A DNA stretch of 64,000 nt from Sipunculus nudus (Eukaryota; Annelida; Sipuncula; Golfingiida; Sipunculidae): assembly GCA_026874595.1 (NCBI GenBank), contig CM049317.1, positions 28,087,401 through 28,151,400 on the forward strand, written 5' to 3'. Under the pieces are notes generated by a model. It saw only the letters and a program-made list of their open reading frames with translations, did no database searches and was not told the origin of the DNA. The translations under genes were made by a program, and so were the position numbers. Positions 11,100 to 25,003 of this stretch are shown here, piece after piece; the first letter of the stretch is position 1, and each line of letters begins with the position of its first letter.

Positions 11100-14000
11100 A
11101 TGGATTCTATGCGCTGCCGGTTCTGTATCATCACCGTTATGTCATTACTTCATGGGTCCACAGAGAACGCTATCGGTAAGTTTTTATTATTTCACCCATG
11201 ACTCATTTTTAAAGTTCAGATATATTTTCCATTGAAACCCGTTATACCTTTATATATTTTGAAGCCTCGCTGTATATAGGCTTGTAATCCACGGCTAGAT
11301 AAAAATGTAGCATTTATAATTGAAGCCCTATACCATATGAACAGAATAAATAATGTTTTTTTATAATATGTACCTTTTAAAATCAGAATTGTGAAATAAA
11401 TACCATTTTTTCTCATCGGAAAAAAATCCTTAGAACTTAGATCATGATATCAAGTTGATCAAGTTAATCATATTGATGCACAAGTGAGCTCATTCGAATC
11501 GATATATCTCATAAGCATGACTCTGTCGTTCACCATTAATAATTACAAAAGAAGTCTTTACTATAATATCATTGGTGACTTTATCTTTTACCGAGTATCT
11601 GTTCTACACATTTTGAATCCAACAGATGTAACTTTGATGGAATGACAGAAAACAAAATAAGTTCTGGATATTTGGGAGGGATTCATTTGTTACAACGAAG
11701 TTGGACATGCTGACAACTAATTTTCAATCCTAACCCGCGCACTAGTAACAATATTTTTCAGCAGATTTTTATTATTATTTAAAAAAACCACAGTCCTGAC
11801 GGCGTGTGTTCGCGCATTATATGAAAACACAGCAGCACTTTTATATTTTTTTTCACTTGAGGCAGTGATATCGTGCTTCATGTTTTGTATGAAAACATTA
11901 TGAGAAGAGGTCTATCATGGTTTTGGATGTTATAAATGTCCGAAAGCGTAATGGGATTACATAATTATTACCAGGAATCACCGGTAAAGGAAAACTAAGT
12001 GTATATTTATACAATAGGTATAATCCGGAAGTATAGGTTTAGTATAGGTTAAAGTATACTGTTTAATGGCGGGCTAAATAATAATTGGTACCTTTTTTTA
12101 TATAAATTACCTTTGTCCCCCATGTGCATGAAAGCATCACTTGTCAAACTGTGCAAATATCCGTGAGCCTTTTCATTTCTGAACCGTGGTTTTAACTGTG
12201 GGCACCGGCATCAATTGAGTTTGCTAGTGTACATTCAGTGACTAAGCTAATAAATAGCAAGTTTGCCGAGCAACGAAGCAACTAAACATACCAGAATCTT
12301 TTTTCAAAGCATGTATCAATGCAACCTCGCAGCCCTCTTATCTATTTATTTTTGTTTTATTAACCTGATGCTTCAATAGAAACTGTTCAAAAGATGACGT
12401 ATGAGGACGCCAAAGGTACTTGTGGAAGAAAAAACATGTATTTGCCATTAGAAATAGGAGATTATCCTGACACAAAAGGTGTCACATTCTGGCTATACCT
12501 GAAGCAGAAAGAGGTTCTTCGCTGGCAAACCGGAAATGTCACGGACACATTAAGTAAGTACGTTTTCTGTATTATGCTCATGCTTCTGAAACTGCTTCCT
12601 TTGTCCATTTATTGGTATAATTTCTGTATATTTCTTTATATTCCTCTCGTTTTTCTATGCTGAGTACTACGCGTCCCGGTAGTTGTCTCAATATGCCTAG
12701 TCATTGCAGGTTTGTCGCACAGTGTGTCAATAAATGATAAGAAATACAAAGTTTTACAGCAGCGAAAGACAACAGCTGTGAACTGCTTTACAAATGGATT
12801 GGGGGCTATCTGTTTGACAGGTATGAACATGTTCTAAATCAGTGATATTTTATTTCTTAACAATCACTGAATATTATTTTCTAATAATTAAGTGTATTTC
12901 ACGTTGTTTGATAATATTTGTTTATTTAAGGATGCAACCCTTGCCGTTCATGGGATTGTATTCGAATCAATACCACAACATGCTTCCGGGTTCGTTGTGG
13001 ATTACATAACTGGTTCCAGGCCCGAGAGGTATGCTGGGGGCTGGGTGGCATTCTTTGGGATGGCGGTGAATATTTATACGGCAGTGAACATTGGCAGTGC
13101 AAGATTTATTGGCTGTCATACCATAAAGAGGAGTGGGTCACAGGGGGTATGTTTCTTTATATTTCATATACATTAAATGCTATACTCTAAGCTTGGTAGT
13201 TAAAATGCCAATACATGAACAAATCTTGATGAATTACAACATTTGGATTTCGTATTTTCCTCTAAATTTATCATTAGCAAATTGGGATATATCAAGTCCA
13301 GAACTGGATACTTTTGGCCTCCCATACAACAAAATTCGATTTAAATTTTGAAGCTTTACTAATGAAACTCATCAATGAATTTACCTTAGGGATGATATGA
13401 CCAGTGTGTTTTTTCCTTACAATAATATTAATGCAAGCACATTTTTGTTTAACAAAAATGTTGTAACAGAATCCCCAAACTACAAGATCCCTACTAAGAC
13501 TGACTGGCATCCAAGCATGACAAGGGGGAATCACAAGAACTGTGCTGTGGTTACTACTACTGGGCGTATGTGGTGGAGACGAGCCGACTGCATGGATCTC
13601 CAAACAGTTGTGTGCGCTAACAGTAAGTAGCGTTGTCTTATGTCCATAAACACATGTTAAACTTTTTCTGCCCTTACTCAAGATGAAAAAATAACAATGA
13701 GGATAACTGCTTTTTTAATTCATTCTTCACAAGGATTGTTCCAATTTCGAGACTTTACTCTTTTTCAAACTTTCCATTAAAGTCCACTCTCCTACTAATG
13801 TGTACTAAAAGCTATTTCGCTGAAAAATGAATAAGTACTTTATAATAGTTTTTCTAGGGAGATTTTGAAATTTAGTTTTTATTTTGCAGAATCTTCACTT
13901 GTACCCTATCGAGAAACTGCACATTTCTCTTCAAAAGGCGAACACATTTGCTATAACGTTGGTAAGCATTCAACTTTTAAGATTTTTTTTTTAGATGTAA

Positions 14001-16483
14001 TGATGAGTTTAAGACTTGCTAGATGTTTTTCTTGTAGGCATTTTGTTCAAAATATTGATATAACTACCTTGTAAAGGAATAGTAGTCAGAAGCCTTTTTC
14101 TTACTATACAGCTCGGAGTCTTAATAAAGAGCAGACACACCTAAAAGTATCGCTTTGACTAAATTACTTATTATGAACACAGCAAGGAAAAAAATCAGAT
14201 TAATTTAAACAAATGTGATTTTTATGGCCTCATTTTTATGTATATCAAAAAGCCCAGCTTGACATCTATGTCAGCTTGATATATTTAAATATGGTTTATA
14301 CATTGCTGTGGAATATGAAAAATATAGTTTTGGGTAAAAATACCCATACCTATACACACCATATTGATTCCTTTTTGCATTAAGGAACGACATCGATGAC
14401 AAATGAAAAGACCCTGCCACGTTCAACACTTAGCCGGGTTGTCCGTAAGCCTGTCTGTTCATTCCTGCTATCCTGATATCATAAATGTTAAACATTATTC
14501 TTATGATTACCATTATTTAATTGTTCGCCATTATATTAACCATTATAATCATACAGGGAATATTTTATGGTACTTCTCATCATTAATATTCGTGTTTTGT
14601 TTGTTTTCTATTACCAATACGTTAATTTTTTTATAATTCATGTTGTAACTCAGTATGTACCGGATCGTGCGTATCCAGGTGAACGTAACCATATTAACAA
14701 AATACATCTGGTTGCTTCTATGGTCAGAGTAATTTGGCAGAAAAAACTCGAACATTGGTCTAATTCGTAACATTCAAACTTTCAAACATACATAATAAAA
14801 TAATTTAGATACATTAATAACGTTCAGTCATTGTACACATAGAACATGATCTGTCGTGGTTTCTGCTGGTCTCTGCTGTGGTTTGTGGATTGGGTGCCTT
14901 ATCTTCAGCAGTAATTGCAGTGCTGCGTTGTACAGCACTATCCAGGTAATTATTCAGTATTTATCACCATAACGCATCTAGATATTTTCATAACCAATGG
15001 GCAAATAACATTTTAACAAGAAACGACATTCCCAAAATTTTCATAACAGACTGAATAAAGCTGCATAGCTTTATTTATATTATATATATAATATCTTATG
15101 TCAAAATGTCTGGAGCACATGGTCTTTCATGAGGAGAAGAGCATTTGCTCAAACAACCTCAGTGTAGCGTCACATTCTCCTTCTAACTGAACTGTTATAA
15201 CAGGAGAGAGATATCTCGGGAGTCCTTACTGGACGACAGAAAAAATAAAAAGATTTTTTAGGGTTATTCCCATTAACCTTCAGAATAAGAGTATCGCATT
15301 TATAACATGAGTGATTTGCGTGCATGTTATTATCTCTTATTTACATTTAAATCATGATTATAAGTCATCTGAGCTATCGTTAGGGTTCCTTGACCGTCGT
15401 CCGTCCCTTAACAAGGCACGTAGGATACCGTTAGATCCGAAATTCTACGAAAAGGTCGATGTTCCCAAGTTCTCCTACCAAACCTGAATTCTGGGTCACT
15501 GCGATTTGGCTCCTTAGAGTAATTAAGGAAAAACCTCCTTTTTCAAGTAAAATCGTATTGTATTACTTCAAAACTGGCCACTGTAAAACCCCTGTTGTAA
15601 ATGCATTCATGATAGAAATAAGCATTCCTGCATAAATGTCATGTACATGCCATAAATTTGGTTAATATTGCATAAACTGTTGAAGATATTAGCTCAGATA
15701 TAATGCTTTTTCAAAAATCATGAAATATATTTACTCACAAGATAATTCTTGACGCAAGAGAATTTTACCCCAAAGATGTAATTTCAAAATTCAAATGTAT
15801 ACAACAATTCAGATAAGAATTTTGTAAAGTATTTGTGTTATTACCATAATTGTAAAATCAATTTTCAATGAGCACAATTGCTTTAAATTTTCCCAGTATG
15901 TATAAATAAAAGTTCAATCTTTTAAAACCTAAATTTGAAAATAAAATCTTGAAAACCGGGGAAGAAATAAAATTTTTAGACTCAATAATATCACTTGTAT
16001 TGTCAAGCTCAATGCTGCCCACCTCTTCTCACTTCAGCCCTGCTTCTACCATCAGCACCCAAAATACCGCTCCCCAACACACAAACGGCCATGTTCACCA
16101 CACCAAGTGTAATGCTGTAATTGTTATTGTTTGTACTGTATTTTTCTAATTATGCACCTGGTTTATATCCAATGTACAAAGCTTTACTTGTGATAATATA
16201 CAATGAGGAATCAAATGGTAATGTAGCATGTTTAAAGAAATTAATTTCCTTTTAAACAATTTTAACACATTCAAATATAATTCAACCATTCAAAATGCAA
16301 ATGTGATAATATATCATCCATATTATAGATAAACAATGGAACAATTCTGAATCAAGTTTTTAAATTTTCAGATATATATTATTTTGCAAAAAAAAAACAA
16401 ATACCTCCATGTGCACAATGCAATGCTATCTGATCAAATAATGATAAATGATGATGCAATTTAGAATTGTGAATCAACTTATA

Positions 16484-16529
<46 letters not shown>

Positions 16530-19500
16530 ACACTGCAACTTCATGAAATTAAAAACTTGAAAAGATTTGATTTAATAAGAAACGGGGATCTAATGCAAAC
16601 ATTTGTGTATTATGTGAAATAAAGTGATCAGCATTGTTTGTCCATCTCTCTGCCTATTTGTAACTTTTGAATTATCATGAATCATTTTTTTTCCTCTAAG
16701 AAATGTTGAATTAAATACTGTGGTTGGCTTCATATTCGCGAGGCTAAAATTTCGCGATTTCTCCATTTTGAATGTTCTGCGAGGGTGTCATTTTCGCGAT
16801 CTCACCAGAACCTTTATCAAATTTTTGGTTAAGCCATCCCTGTTTGTATTATAAAATGAGAATAAATCATGAGTTTCTGGTATTCTACTCATATAACGAT
16901 GGTCCCGTACACACAGCACAGGTAGTTTAGTTCAAATTTAAGGGAACGTTTTCCCTATGCCTGCATGGATGTAATTGATTATAAAATATCTTACTGTTCT
17001 AACCTATTCACATACAAGTATTGGACATACTCAATTGGTCAATTATTCCCGAGGTTTTATTTTAGCGATCATTTCTCATTCACGAATATCGCGAAAATAA
17101 AACCCTCGCGAACAAATAGGCAACCACAGTATCATATCCTGTATATATATGCAGAGGTGTTCTTACTCATTCCATTACACACGACCCCTCCCCGCCATTC
17201 AGTGATTGCATCTGTTGCACCTTGCACATAAGTTGTAATGTGTTATGCAACAGTAAGAAGAAGCCTTTGATTCGTACCAAGAACAGTTAAAATCCTACTT
17301 CAGAGTCGCAACGACTGCTGAAACTGTAAAGGTTGACACCCTGATAATGGGACTGAGTGCGACCAAGTATCGGACACTAAAAAAACTTGGTTGTCCCAGA
17401 TACGCCGCCGACTAGGAGTAACGATGACCTGATTACCGTGCTAACCGAGCATCATGAAGGAAAGAGAAACCCGGGAGCGGAGTGGTCAAAATTCAGGTCG
17501 GTCGTGAGGAAGAAGGGTGTGTCTATCTACTGTTACGGGGTAAATTACAATGGAAATTGAAAGTACGTGTCACACAATTTTCGTGTACTGGGGAACCTAT
17601 GTACTGAGCGCTAGTGAAAAACTCCAGTGATGTGCTACATCTATCAAATATAAAACTCCGGGATTATAACAAGAAAGAGTTGGATGAAGCTGTAGTAGTG
17701 AACGTAGAATATGATAAACAATGAAAAAAAGCTGCCCCTTGTTGTTGTTCGAGGAGATCGAAGCTCACTTCTAGGAAGAATCAGATTACGTCATATATGC
17801 ATTGACTCGGGGAAAAACTGTAACCACAGTCGTTACAGACCCGACAGATATTGCTGCTGCGGCGGCCAGTGCAGTTTGTGACGCATTCGGTGATGTGTTT
17901 AAGGAGGAATTGGGTTGCCTAAAAGGGGTTGAGGTGTCAAATCCTCTGAAATCAGGTGCAACCCCGTGTACAAACGAGCCCGTAGGCGTCCTTATCATAA
18001 ACGCAGTATGGTCGAGCAGGAGCTAGAGCGTCTTGAGTCCATAGGTGTGTGATTGAACCTTTTACACATGCAGGGTGGGCTAGCCCGATCGTTCCTTTGG
18101 TGAAGGAATATGGCAAATGTTTAAGAATTTGTGCCGATTTCAAGGAAACTATTAATCCGGCTGCTGATATGGCGCGTTACCGTTTGCCTACTCTAGAAGA
18201 TACATTCACACTGCTGTCATTTGGCTAGTCATACCAAAATTTAGATATGAGCCATTCCTACCACCAACTGAAGTTATCGGCAGATGCACAGAAACTCAAG
18301 GTGATAAAAAAACTCACAGAGGACTATTTGCTTATAGAAGACTTCAGTTTGGAGTCTACCGTGCAGTTGGAATATTCTAGAAAACCATAAAAATATCCTC
18401 CGTGGAATCCCGTATTGTGCCTTTTACCTTGATGATATAATTATTACTGGGAAGTCAAACCAAGAACATCTTGAAATGTTGTAACGAGTACTTCAGAGAC
18501 TGTGTGAGGCTTGGCTGAGGCTTAAAGAAACACATGTGTTTTTATGCAACCAGAAGTGCGTACTGAGGGTATCTTTGTCCGCAGTTGAAATTCACCGACT
18601 TGGGAAAAAAGTCACTGCTATCAGGAATTTCCTGTGCCAGAAAATAAGCAAGAACTGTCAAAATTCGAGGGTATACTACCATAAATGTCTCCCCTATGCT
18701 GCGGAGGTGTTAGCCCCACTCTATGAGTTAGAGAAGCGGCCAATGCCTGGACCTGGGGATCCAAAGAGCAAGCGGCTTTTCAGTAAGCGAAAGATTTGCT
18801 GTCATCTGATTCTTTACAAGTGCACTATGATCCTGCCAAACCGCTAGTTTTGACAGCTGATGCCAGTTGTCATGGACTTGGTGCGGTTTCGAACAGGGAT
18901 TCGAGGATTGTAGTACAGGACCTGTGTAATATGCCTCTCGCACGTTGTCCGCTGCAGAACGGAATTACTCACAGACCGAAAAGGAGGCGCTTGCGAGTGT
19001 GTGGGCAGTTTTGCAAACATTCAAGGTTTCTCTTTGGTCGTCGCTTTGAAATGCGCACTGATCATAAACCCTTGCTAGGGTTATTAGGGGAACGGAAGGC
19101 TGTTCCGGAAAATGGCCTCGGGCAGGATTATACGTTGGTCACTGACTTTATCTGCCTTTGATTATTGGATTGTTTATACACCTGTGTCGAAAATACCGAA
19201 TCCGAATGCTTGTCAAGGTTTCCTCTTGAATAAACGTTCAACCTGTCAGTGTTGGGGCAGAAGTGATGCTTATGGAACATCTTACCTATATTGGTGTTAA
19301 CTGGTGTGATATTCGGAGATGGACGGATAGAGACCCTCCCCGTGTTCAATCTATGATAATCAAGGGTTGGAGTGATGTGGATTGTGACGCAGAGGAAATG
19401 ACACCGTATTCACGCAGGAAATGGTTGTGTCTTATTGGGACATAGTAGTCATGCCACCCCAAGGCCGTGAAAAAGTCACTGAGAAACTTCATGACACAGA

Positions 19501-20656
19501 TTCAGGGAGAGTGAAAATGAAAGCCCTGGAAGGGCATACATGTGGTAGCCTCATAAGGACCTTGAAGGGGTCGTTAGCACTTGCAGAGTTTTTCGGTCGA
19601 CTAGATCATTTTCTTCCTGCCAACAACCTTTACACCCTTGGGAGTATCCAGATAATCCACGGTCTAGACTACACATTGATTACGTTGGTCCCATGAAAGG
19701 CCAAATGTATTTGTTTTTGTTGATGCTCATTCAAAGTGGATGGAGATTTTTTCTACTAGATATATAGCACATCGACTGCTACAATTGCTAAAAACTGGTC
19801 CTGTTTCCTGCAAGGTGCGTTGATAAGATGGCCGGTTTGTGAAGCAATATTACGACAACTCGTAAACCAGTAGTTAGATTTGGCTATTAAATTGTGTAGC
19901 GATCATATTCGGATATTATAAATTCAACTATCATATTCAGCTGAGTTACTAACTCATACTTTAGATACGACATCACTTATCGTATATGCTTCCTGTATTT
20001 TGTATAAAGAAAAAAAAGACCTTGCATGAATTCATTAGGGCGTTGAGGAGTATGGTGTCCGGAACTAACAGCTAACGACATCTATAGTTTGTATTCGGTA
20101 TTTTCTACGCCGGAAACGGCGCGGTGCCTACTGGGATGAGATGTATTAATTAAATTCATGTTCAGGTCAACCTACTGAATCTGTTGCATGCTGCTGTGTG
20201 TGTTCTGCGATATTGCGTGCTTCTTTGCGCAATCCATCTCAAACATGGTATAATAATAAAAGTTAGGATCTAACTCAACATATGTGTCAACTGCGGATTT
20301 GTCAATTACTTATATCAAAGAGCCAAGCAATGATCATTGTGATAGTATTGATAGTATGCTTATAAACTGCCCACTAGTTTCTGTCAGAAAACACATTGTC
20401 AGATCACGAAATATCATTTTGGAACAATTACTCTTCCTCTCAAGACTTGTTTCTTAAGTTGTGATTATTTTTACCTTCAAGATCAACTTCAGCTGAACTC
20501 CGTGACAGATGGGTCCCTTGTTTTATTTCTATTTTGCTTGATATTTTATATGTTTTTACCAGGGCTGCTGTGAATAACACATCAAGCGACCAAGAAGTAC
20601 AACAGAATGGATGCTTTGAAGAAGAGGGCCTCTATTCAGAAGTTTCAAATGTTTAA
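11100..20656 (+). CDS. Dual C-type lectin-like domain transmembrane receptor, copy A
   Basis: Nine exons: 11100-11175, 12380-12553, 12710-12820, 12931-13146, 13470-13622, 13890-13961, 14385-14444, 14843-14945, 20563-20656. They join to 1059 nt, 352 residues, without a stop. All introns are phase 1 except the last, which is phase 2, and all have GT-AG ends. Residues 1 to about 20 form a signal peptide; CTLD1 is about 26-120 (MTYEDAK, then NCFTNGLGAICL); CTLD2 is about 121-243 (CNPCRSWDC, CFRVRC, WFQAREVC, EEWVTG, NCAVV, WWRRADC); the stalk is 244-287; the TM helix is about 293-315; the tail holds EEEGLYSEV with Tyr346. Neither domain has the EPN/QPD or WND calcium-sugar motif. In CTLD1 the second canonical Cys is replaced (KY for NC). 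Intron 8 (5.6 kb) carries a MITE and a gypsy copy. The likely role is cell-surface recognition and signalling; the ligand is unknown. Confidence 0.9.
16478..16526. repeat. TA microsatellite in intron 8 of copy A
   Basis: AT-dinucleotide run between ACTT and GTTACACTGC. Confidence 0.9.
16715..17132. mobile_element. MITE with TA-flanked inverted ends
   Basis: The left end reads TACTGTGGTTGGCTTCATAT, followed by TCGCGAGG. The right end reads CCTCGCGAACAAATAGGCAA, then CCACAGTA, an inverted match. The flanking dinucleotide is TA, as for Tc1/mariner-type insertions. The intron sequence on both sides aligns with intron 8 of copy C near 60.6 kb, which lacks the element, so this is a clean insertion. 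There is no coding capacity. A truncated relative lies at 29724-29785. Confidence 0.8.
17255..20245 (+). mobile_element. Degenerate Ty3/gypsy retrotransposon in intron 8 of copy A
   Basis: Comparison with intron 8 of copy C shows extra sequence from about 17255 to 20245. On the plus strand it contains, in order, a gag-like piece (about 17270-17530), a protease-to-reverse-transcriptase linker (17800-18020), reverse transcriptase motifs (WASPIVPLVKEYGK near 18075; YLDDIIITGKSNQEHL near 18424), RNase H (LVLTADASCHGLGAV near 18846; RTDHKPLLGLLG near 19050) and the start of an integrase core (about 19660-19770). Many stops and frameshifts break it. The order is diagnostic of Ty3/gypsy. Clear LTRs were not found, so it may be truncated. 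It has the same strand as the host gene. Confidence 0.88.
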
Positions 20657-22700
20657 TTAATGTCCCCTAGGAAATAGAGTCATGAGGTTTACTTGCGTCT
20701 CGTGTTTTGGTAGTTTAAGTTGGATGCTGTTTACACGTTATAACAAATAATACTTTTTAATGTGATAATTAAATGAAACAATCGATAATGTGTACACAGA
20801 AGAACAATAGTTTCACAATTTTACTTTAACGATGACATTGTAGAATTCGTGATTCTTAGTTGTATAAAGGTAGTCGAACCAACTATGCTCCTTATGGTAG
20901 TATTTATACTGTACTATTTACTGTTCGCTAGGTTAAATTTTAATATTTTGTCACATTTAACTAACATAACACCTGTATTTTAAGTGAACATGCATTTGGT
21001 GTTTTGTAGGGATACTTCATAAACATTATTAATTTACTATTAAAAATGTAAACGTCCGCTACTGATTGTCAAAATTGTAGAAACACGGGCTTGTTTACCA
21101 ATATCAGTCAACGGGAAAATAACCACCTGTGGTAATATGACAAATTAAGCTAAATTATGTGTTTTGATAAAGAAAATTGTCTATAATACATAATGGTTCC
21201 TATTTATCAGTTATAACCTCCATGTAACCTTCCATGAAAGGTGGCTCAATAAATTGTTTATGACCTCAGAGTTATATTATTTAATTCATTGCACCTGTCA
21301 ATCATAAAGGTTCTGTTGTTCTAATTGATCTGCATACAAACGTTCTTTGTCGTTATAATTTACCATGAATTAAGGCAAACAATCATAAATGTGATTTATA
21401 CATCAGTATCAAAGTAGTGGGTATGATATAAAAGTGTAATTCTGGTTCTAGCGAATTATCATAATTTGATCATGTAACCTTATTTGTATCATGGACTTAT
21501 TATTAAGAAGAGAAAGGATATAGAAGGAATCTTTGTGACGTAAGGATATTACATGGTAACGAAACTCCACGTGTTGCCGCATAATTAAAAATACCGACCA
21601 AACTGTATTATTTTTGTATTGATACTGTATTGGTTAATAGGGCTCATTCTGTCGAATAAGCCATTTCGTATATCAACTTCAAAGATCATCAGCCTTTAAT
21701 ATTTAAAAATATGTATACTGTAACACAGTCGTTCGCTAAAGGGAGTAACTAAATAAAATACTCATTTCCCCGTATGCTCTACAGAGTCACATTTCTGTAG
21801 AGGCTCTAATCTCCTGGAACTTCAAAGAAATTTCGCCTTTGTCTTTGTTTATGTTATGTTGGTAGAGTTTACCTGAGAGATACCAATATCCACTGCAATA
21901 CAGAGGCTGTGGTACAAACAGTGGATAACCTGTCACCTTTGTCAATCAAACGGTCTATAGAATATGTTCTACCTAAGTTCTTCACTGATGTATGTAAATA
22001 TACGAACACAGCAAACCATGGTGGGTTCTAAAAAAAAACTGTTGACTTTTTCAGTGAGAGAACAAAAGAAAAGGAGCATTTGCTATATTTTTTATCTCTG
22101 AACAAGCCTTTATATAAGAAAATTGACGCGGGTAAGGACCATAAATTCCTAAATCTCAATGTGTTTTCATGTATTATTAGATTAACCTTTCAAATACCGG
22201 TCATGTTAGCTCAGTACTCAGGGAAAATAGATTCAGGTTCACAGTTGATCATATAGGATTCTACTGTAAAGAAGGTTTCGGATCCAGTTACACTTTTAGA
22301 GATATTTAAGTTGATTTTCCAACTTCAGGAACTTTATAATACGTAGTGTGGCTGTTCGAGGGACCGATCCGGACATTGGGGTGTGTGTCTTTGGAGAATT
22401 CTTATTACATGTATAAGTAGAATGATGAGTCCACAAATATAAACATGTGTAGGCACAAATGTGGATGTTTTAAAAAGATTGATGGAGAAATTTGAATGCT
22501 TGCAGGGTTGGTGTTTTGGCGCTGTTTGTCAGAGTTATGTCAACTTTCAATCTTCGCCATATAAATAAAGTAAATCTCCGTCTATTGTGACCTTCATCGA
22601 ACTGGCCCCCATTTCTTTTTTTTTTAACCTCAGCTGACTATAAGTCTGACCGGACGTCCGATATTTTACACATAGTAAGATGCCTCAAAAGTTTGGCCTT
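20657..22700 (+). other. 3' flank of lectin copy A, duplicated elsewhere
   Basis: No gene. It aligns in order with 61239-63430 (+) and with the reverse complement of about 48.1-49.9 kb. At the position where copy C has a polyadenylation hexamer AATAAA (61328) this copy has AATAAT (20746-20751). The distal edge (about 22620-22730) carries CTCAGCTGACTATAAGTC and GGACGTCCG, an edge seen also near 24470, 48.2 and 63.27 kb, suggesting a dispersed repeat. Confidence 0.7.
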
Positions 22701-24780
22701 CGTTCCTTCGAGGTATTAAGGAAAAACCTCAGTTTTCCATTAAAACTCATTGTTACACTTAAAGACTGCATAATATCAAAACCACTGAACTGACATTGAT
22801 GATATTTAATATAACAATTTCTCTATATATTTTCTATAGATTCTGCCCAGCCTTCACGCTCTTGCAGTATCTCTGCAGGGTCATGAAATTAATCTGAAAT
22901 ACAAAGTAAGAACTCATTGACCAGCTATTTAAGACACGGGCTAACTTCAACGCACATATATACACAATCACAAGGGTTTTTATACAGAAATCTTCCGCGA
23001 AAGCTTTGGAAATATATTAAATATAAAGTTATTTAATGAACCAACCAGTCAATGAAATACACATTAAACTTTAAATGTATCTGGTCTACAGTATATCTTA
23101 AATGTGTAATGTTCACAACAATATAATTTATTATATAATATCAATATTGGCACTTGTGAAGTTCAGGTAATTTTAAAAATGATAAACTGAAATTTGTAGT
23201 CATGTATTGAAGGCCTTGATATATAATGTCTAGGAGCAGCATTCTGTACATCATAAAATATAAAACCACATTTAGATAATAACTGAACCTACACCAAAGT
23301 CAGCTGCCACATTGCGAAGCGACTGATTCGCTTTATAACCATAACTGTTCACAGATCTCTAACCATTTTGGCCTACAGAACAATTGTTATTCTGATCTTT
23401 GCCTCCCTTCCCTTAACTAAGTTGTTTTGCACTTTATATTGGCATTTATGACCGGCCTTTTCACCAACCACTTGTGCAACGATGGTAATGGTTTATCGCT
23501 CCATGAAATATTAAAGTCAGTCATTTAAACCATTTATACTTTCATGTCCCGCCATCGTTTTCCTCCAGCATAGGACTACTGACATGTAGCTGAGTTCTCA
23601 CACAGGATCTGACTCTAGGTGGCACCATTCAGGAATAAGTCTAAGATAACTGGATAATATTTATTTGAATGTAACTTAACAACATTTCACAGCGGATTCA
23701 TTGCCTTTCAGTTGGATACAATCATACATCTGTGTTATAATCTACGGTATCATTTTATGATCATAACAGTGTTGAATACAGCGTGCATAATTGTAACAGT
23801 AATCTCTCACTGTGGCTGACGGCTGCAAATCACACCAAGCTCCATTACAGCTGTTAGGGTTCCCTCCCAGGACCGTGTTGTGATCTACAAACAATTGCAA
23901 AGGATATCCCTAGTGATAACAAAATATATCGTGATACTATGTAAATTACAAAGGGGCTCCCTCTAATCCTTTTATCAAATTCCTAGTCCTTTCACAAACA
24001 CTTCGAGTAAGGTTTAATTATGTCTCAACTGAATAAGCCCTGTTAGTGTGGATAATTAGCCCTTGAAGCTTCCTCCTTCCTGGTTACTGCAAGTGAGTTG
24101 TGTTTAAAGCCCGAATGGGCCATGTAGTTTGAAATTAGGTTAAGGTCCCAAATAAATATCAGTTGCAAATATATTACATGTGACTGTTTCTTTGACCAAA
24201 GGTCAGTTTTCAAAAGCAGCCGTATTGGACAGCTAGGGCAAACAGGGAGAGAACAGAGCGATAATTGGAGATGAGCTCTGGACTGAAAAAAGAAAACTTT
24301 GAAAATAATGTCAAGGACAAAATAAATATCAGGTGAAATATGCCAACTGTCACCTTTTAATTTTTATTTGAATATAATGAGATTGAACTTTTATGTTAAA
24401 TTCACACTAAAGACAGTGATCCTGGACAAGAGCATTGTAAGACATATATTTTTATAGCCAATTAGCTCAGCTGACTATAAATCAATGGTTCTTTGTCCTT
24501 CGACTGTCCGTCTGTTCGGCTGTGCGTCCTGAAAGTTTGATGTTTTCTCTATATATTAACTATGTACATATCATAAATTAGGTCAGTATTCTGTAATTTC
24601 TTCAAGTTTTGGGTCCTTACAACTGTTTAAGCTCGACAGCCTATTTCAATCATATTTTATTAAATCTATACTTTATTTGAATTGTATACCAGAATAGATA
24701 AAGCTTCCTTAAATAGTTTAAGGTAATTATCATGGAAGTAAAATGATAAACTTAAATTATGCCAAACTTTGACTATGGCA
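22700..24780. other. Intergenic, nothing recognised
   Basis: No open frame or RNA gene was supported. About 24450-24560 repeats the AGCTCAGCTGACTATAA motif seen at the outer edges of the duplicated 3' flanks. The rest is AT-rich single-copy-looking sequence. Confidence 0.5.
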
Positions 24781-24949
24781 CAATGTAGCTTTTATTCACG
24801 TTTCGGAAGTCCAAGGCAAGTATAGCAACAACAATCCAATCCAGTGTACAAGGATCCACTGTGTGGAGAAGATGGCCACACAGCCATACAGGCAACCAGC
24901 AGTAACCACTACAGAGACGCCACCGTTTACTCTCTGTCTCGCTCTGCCT

Positions 24950-25003
<54 letters not shown>

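Noticed and set aside
12892-13176. 94-codon frame over exon 4 of copy A
   Set aside because: It is the wrong frame; the phase-1 frame starting at 12931 gives the cysteine-rich CTLD sequence and joins neighbouring exons.
20563-20656. Calling the tail motif a canonical ITIM
   Set aside because: The residue two before Tyr is Gly, not Ser/Ile/Val/Leu, so only a YxxV motif is claimed.
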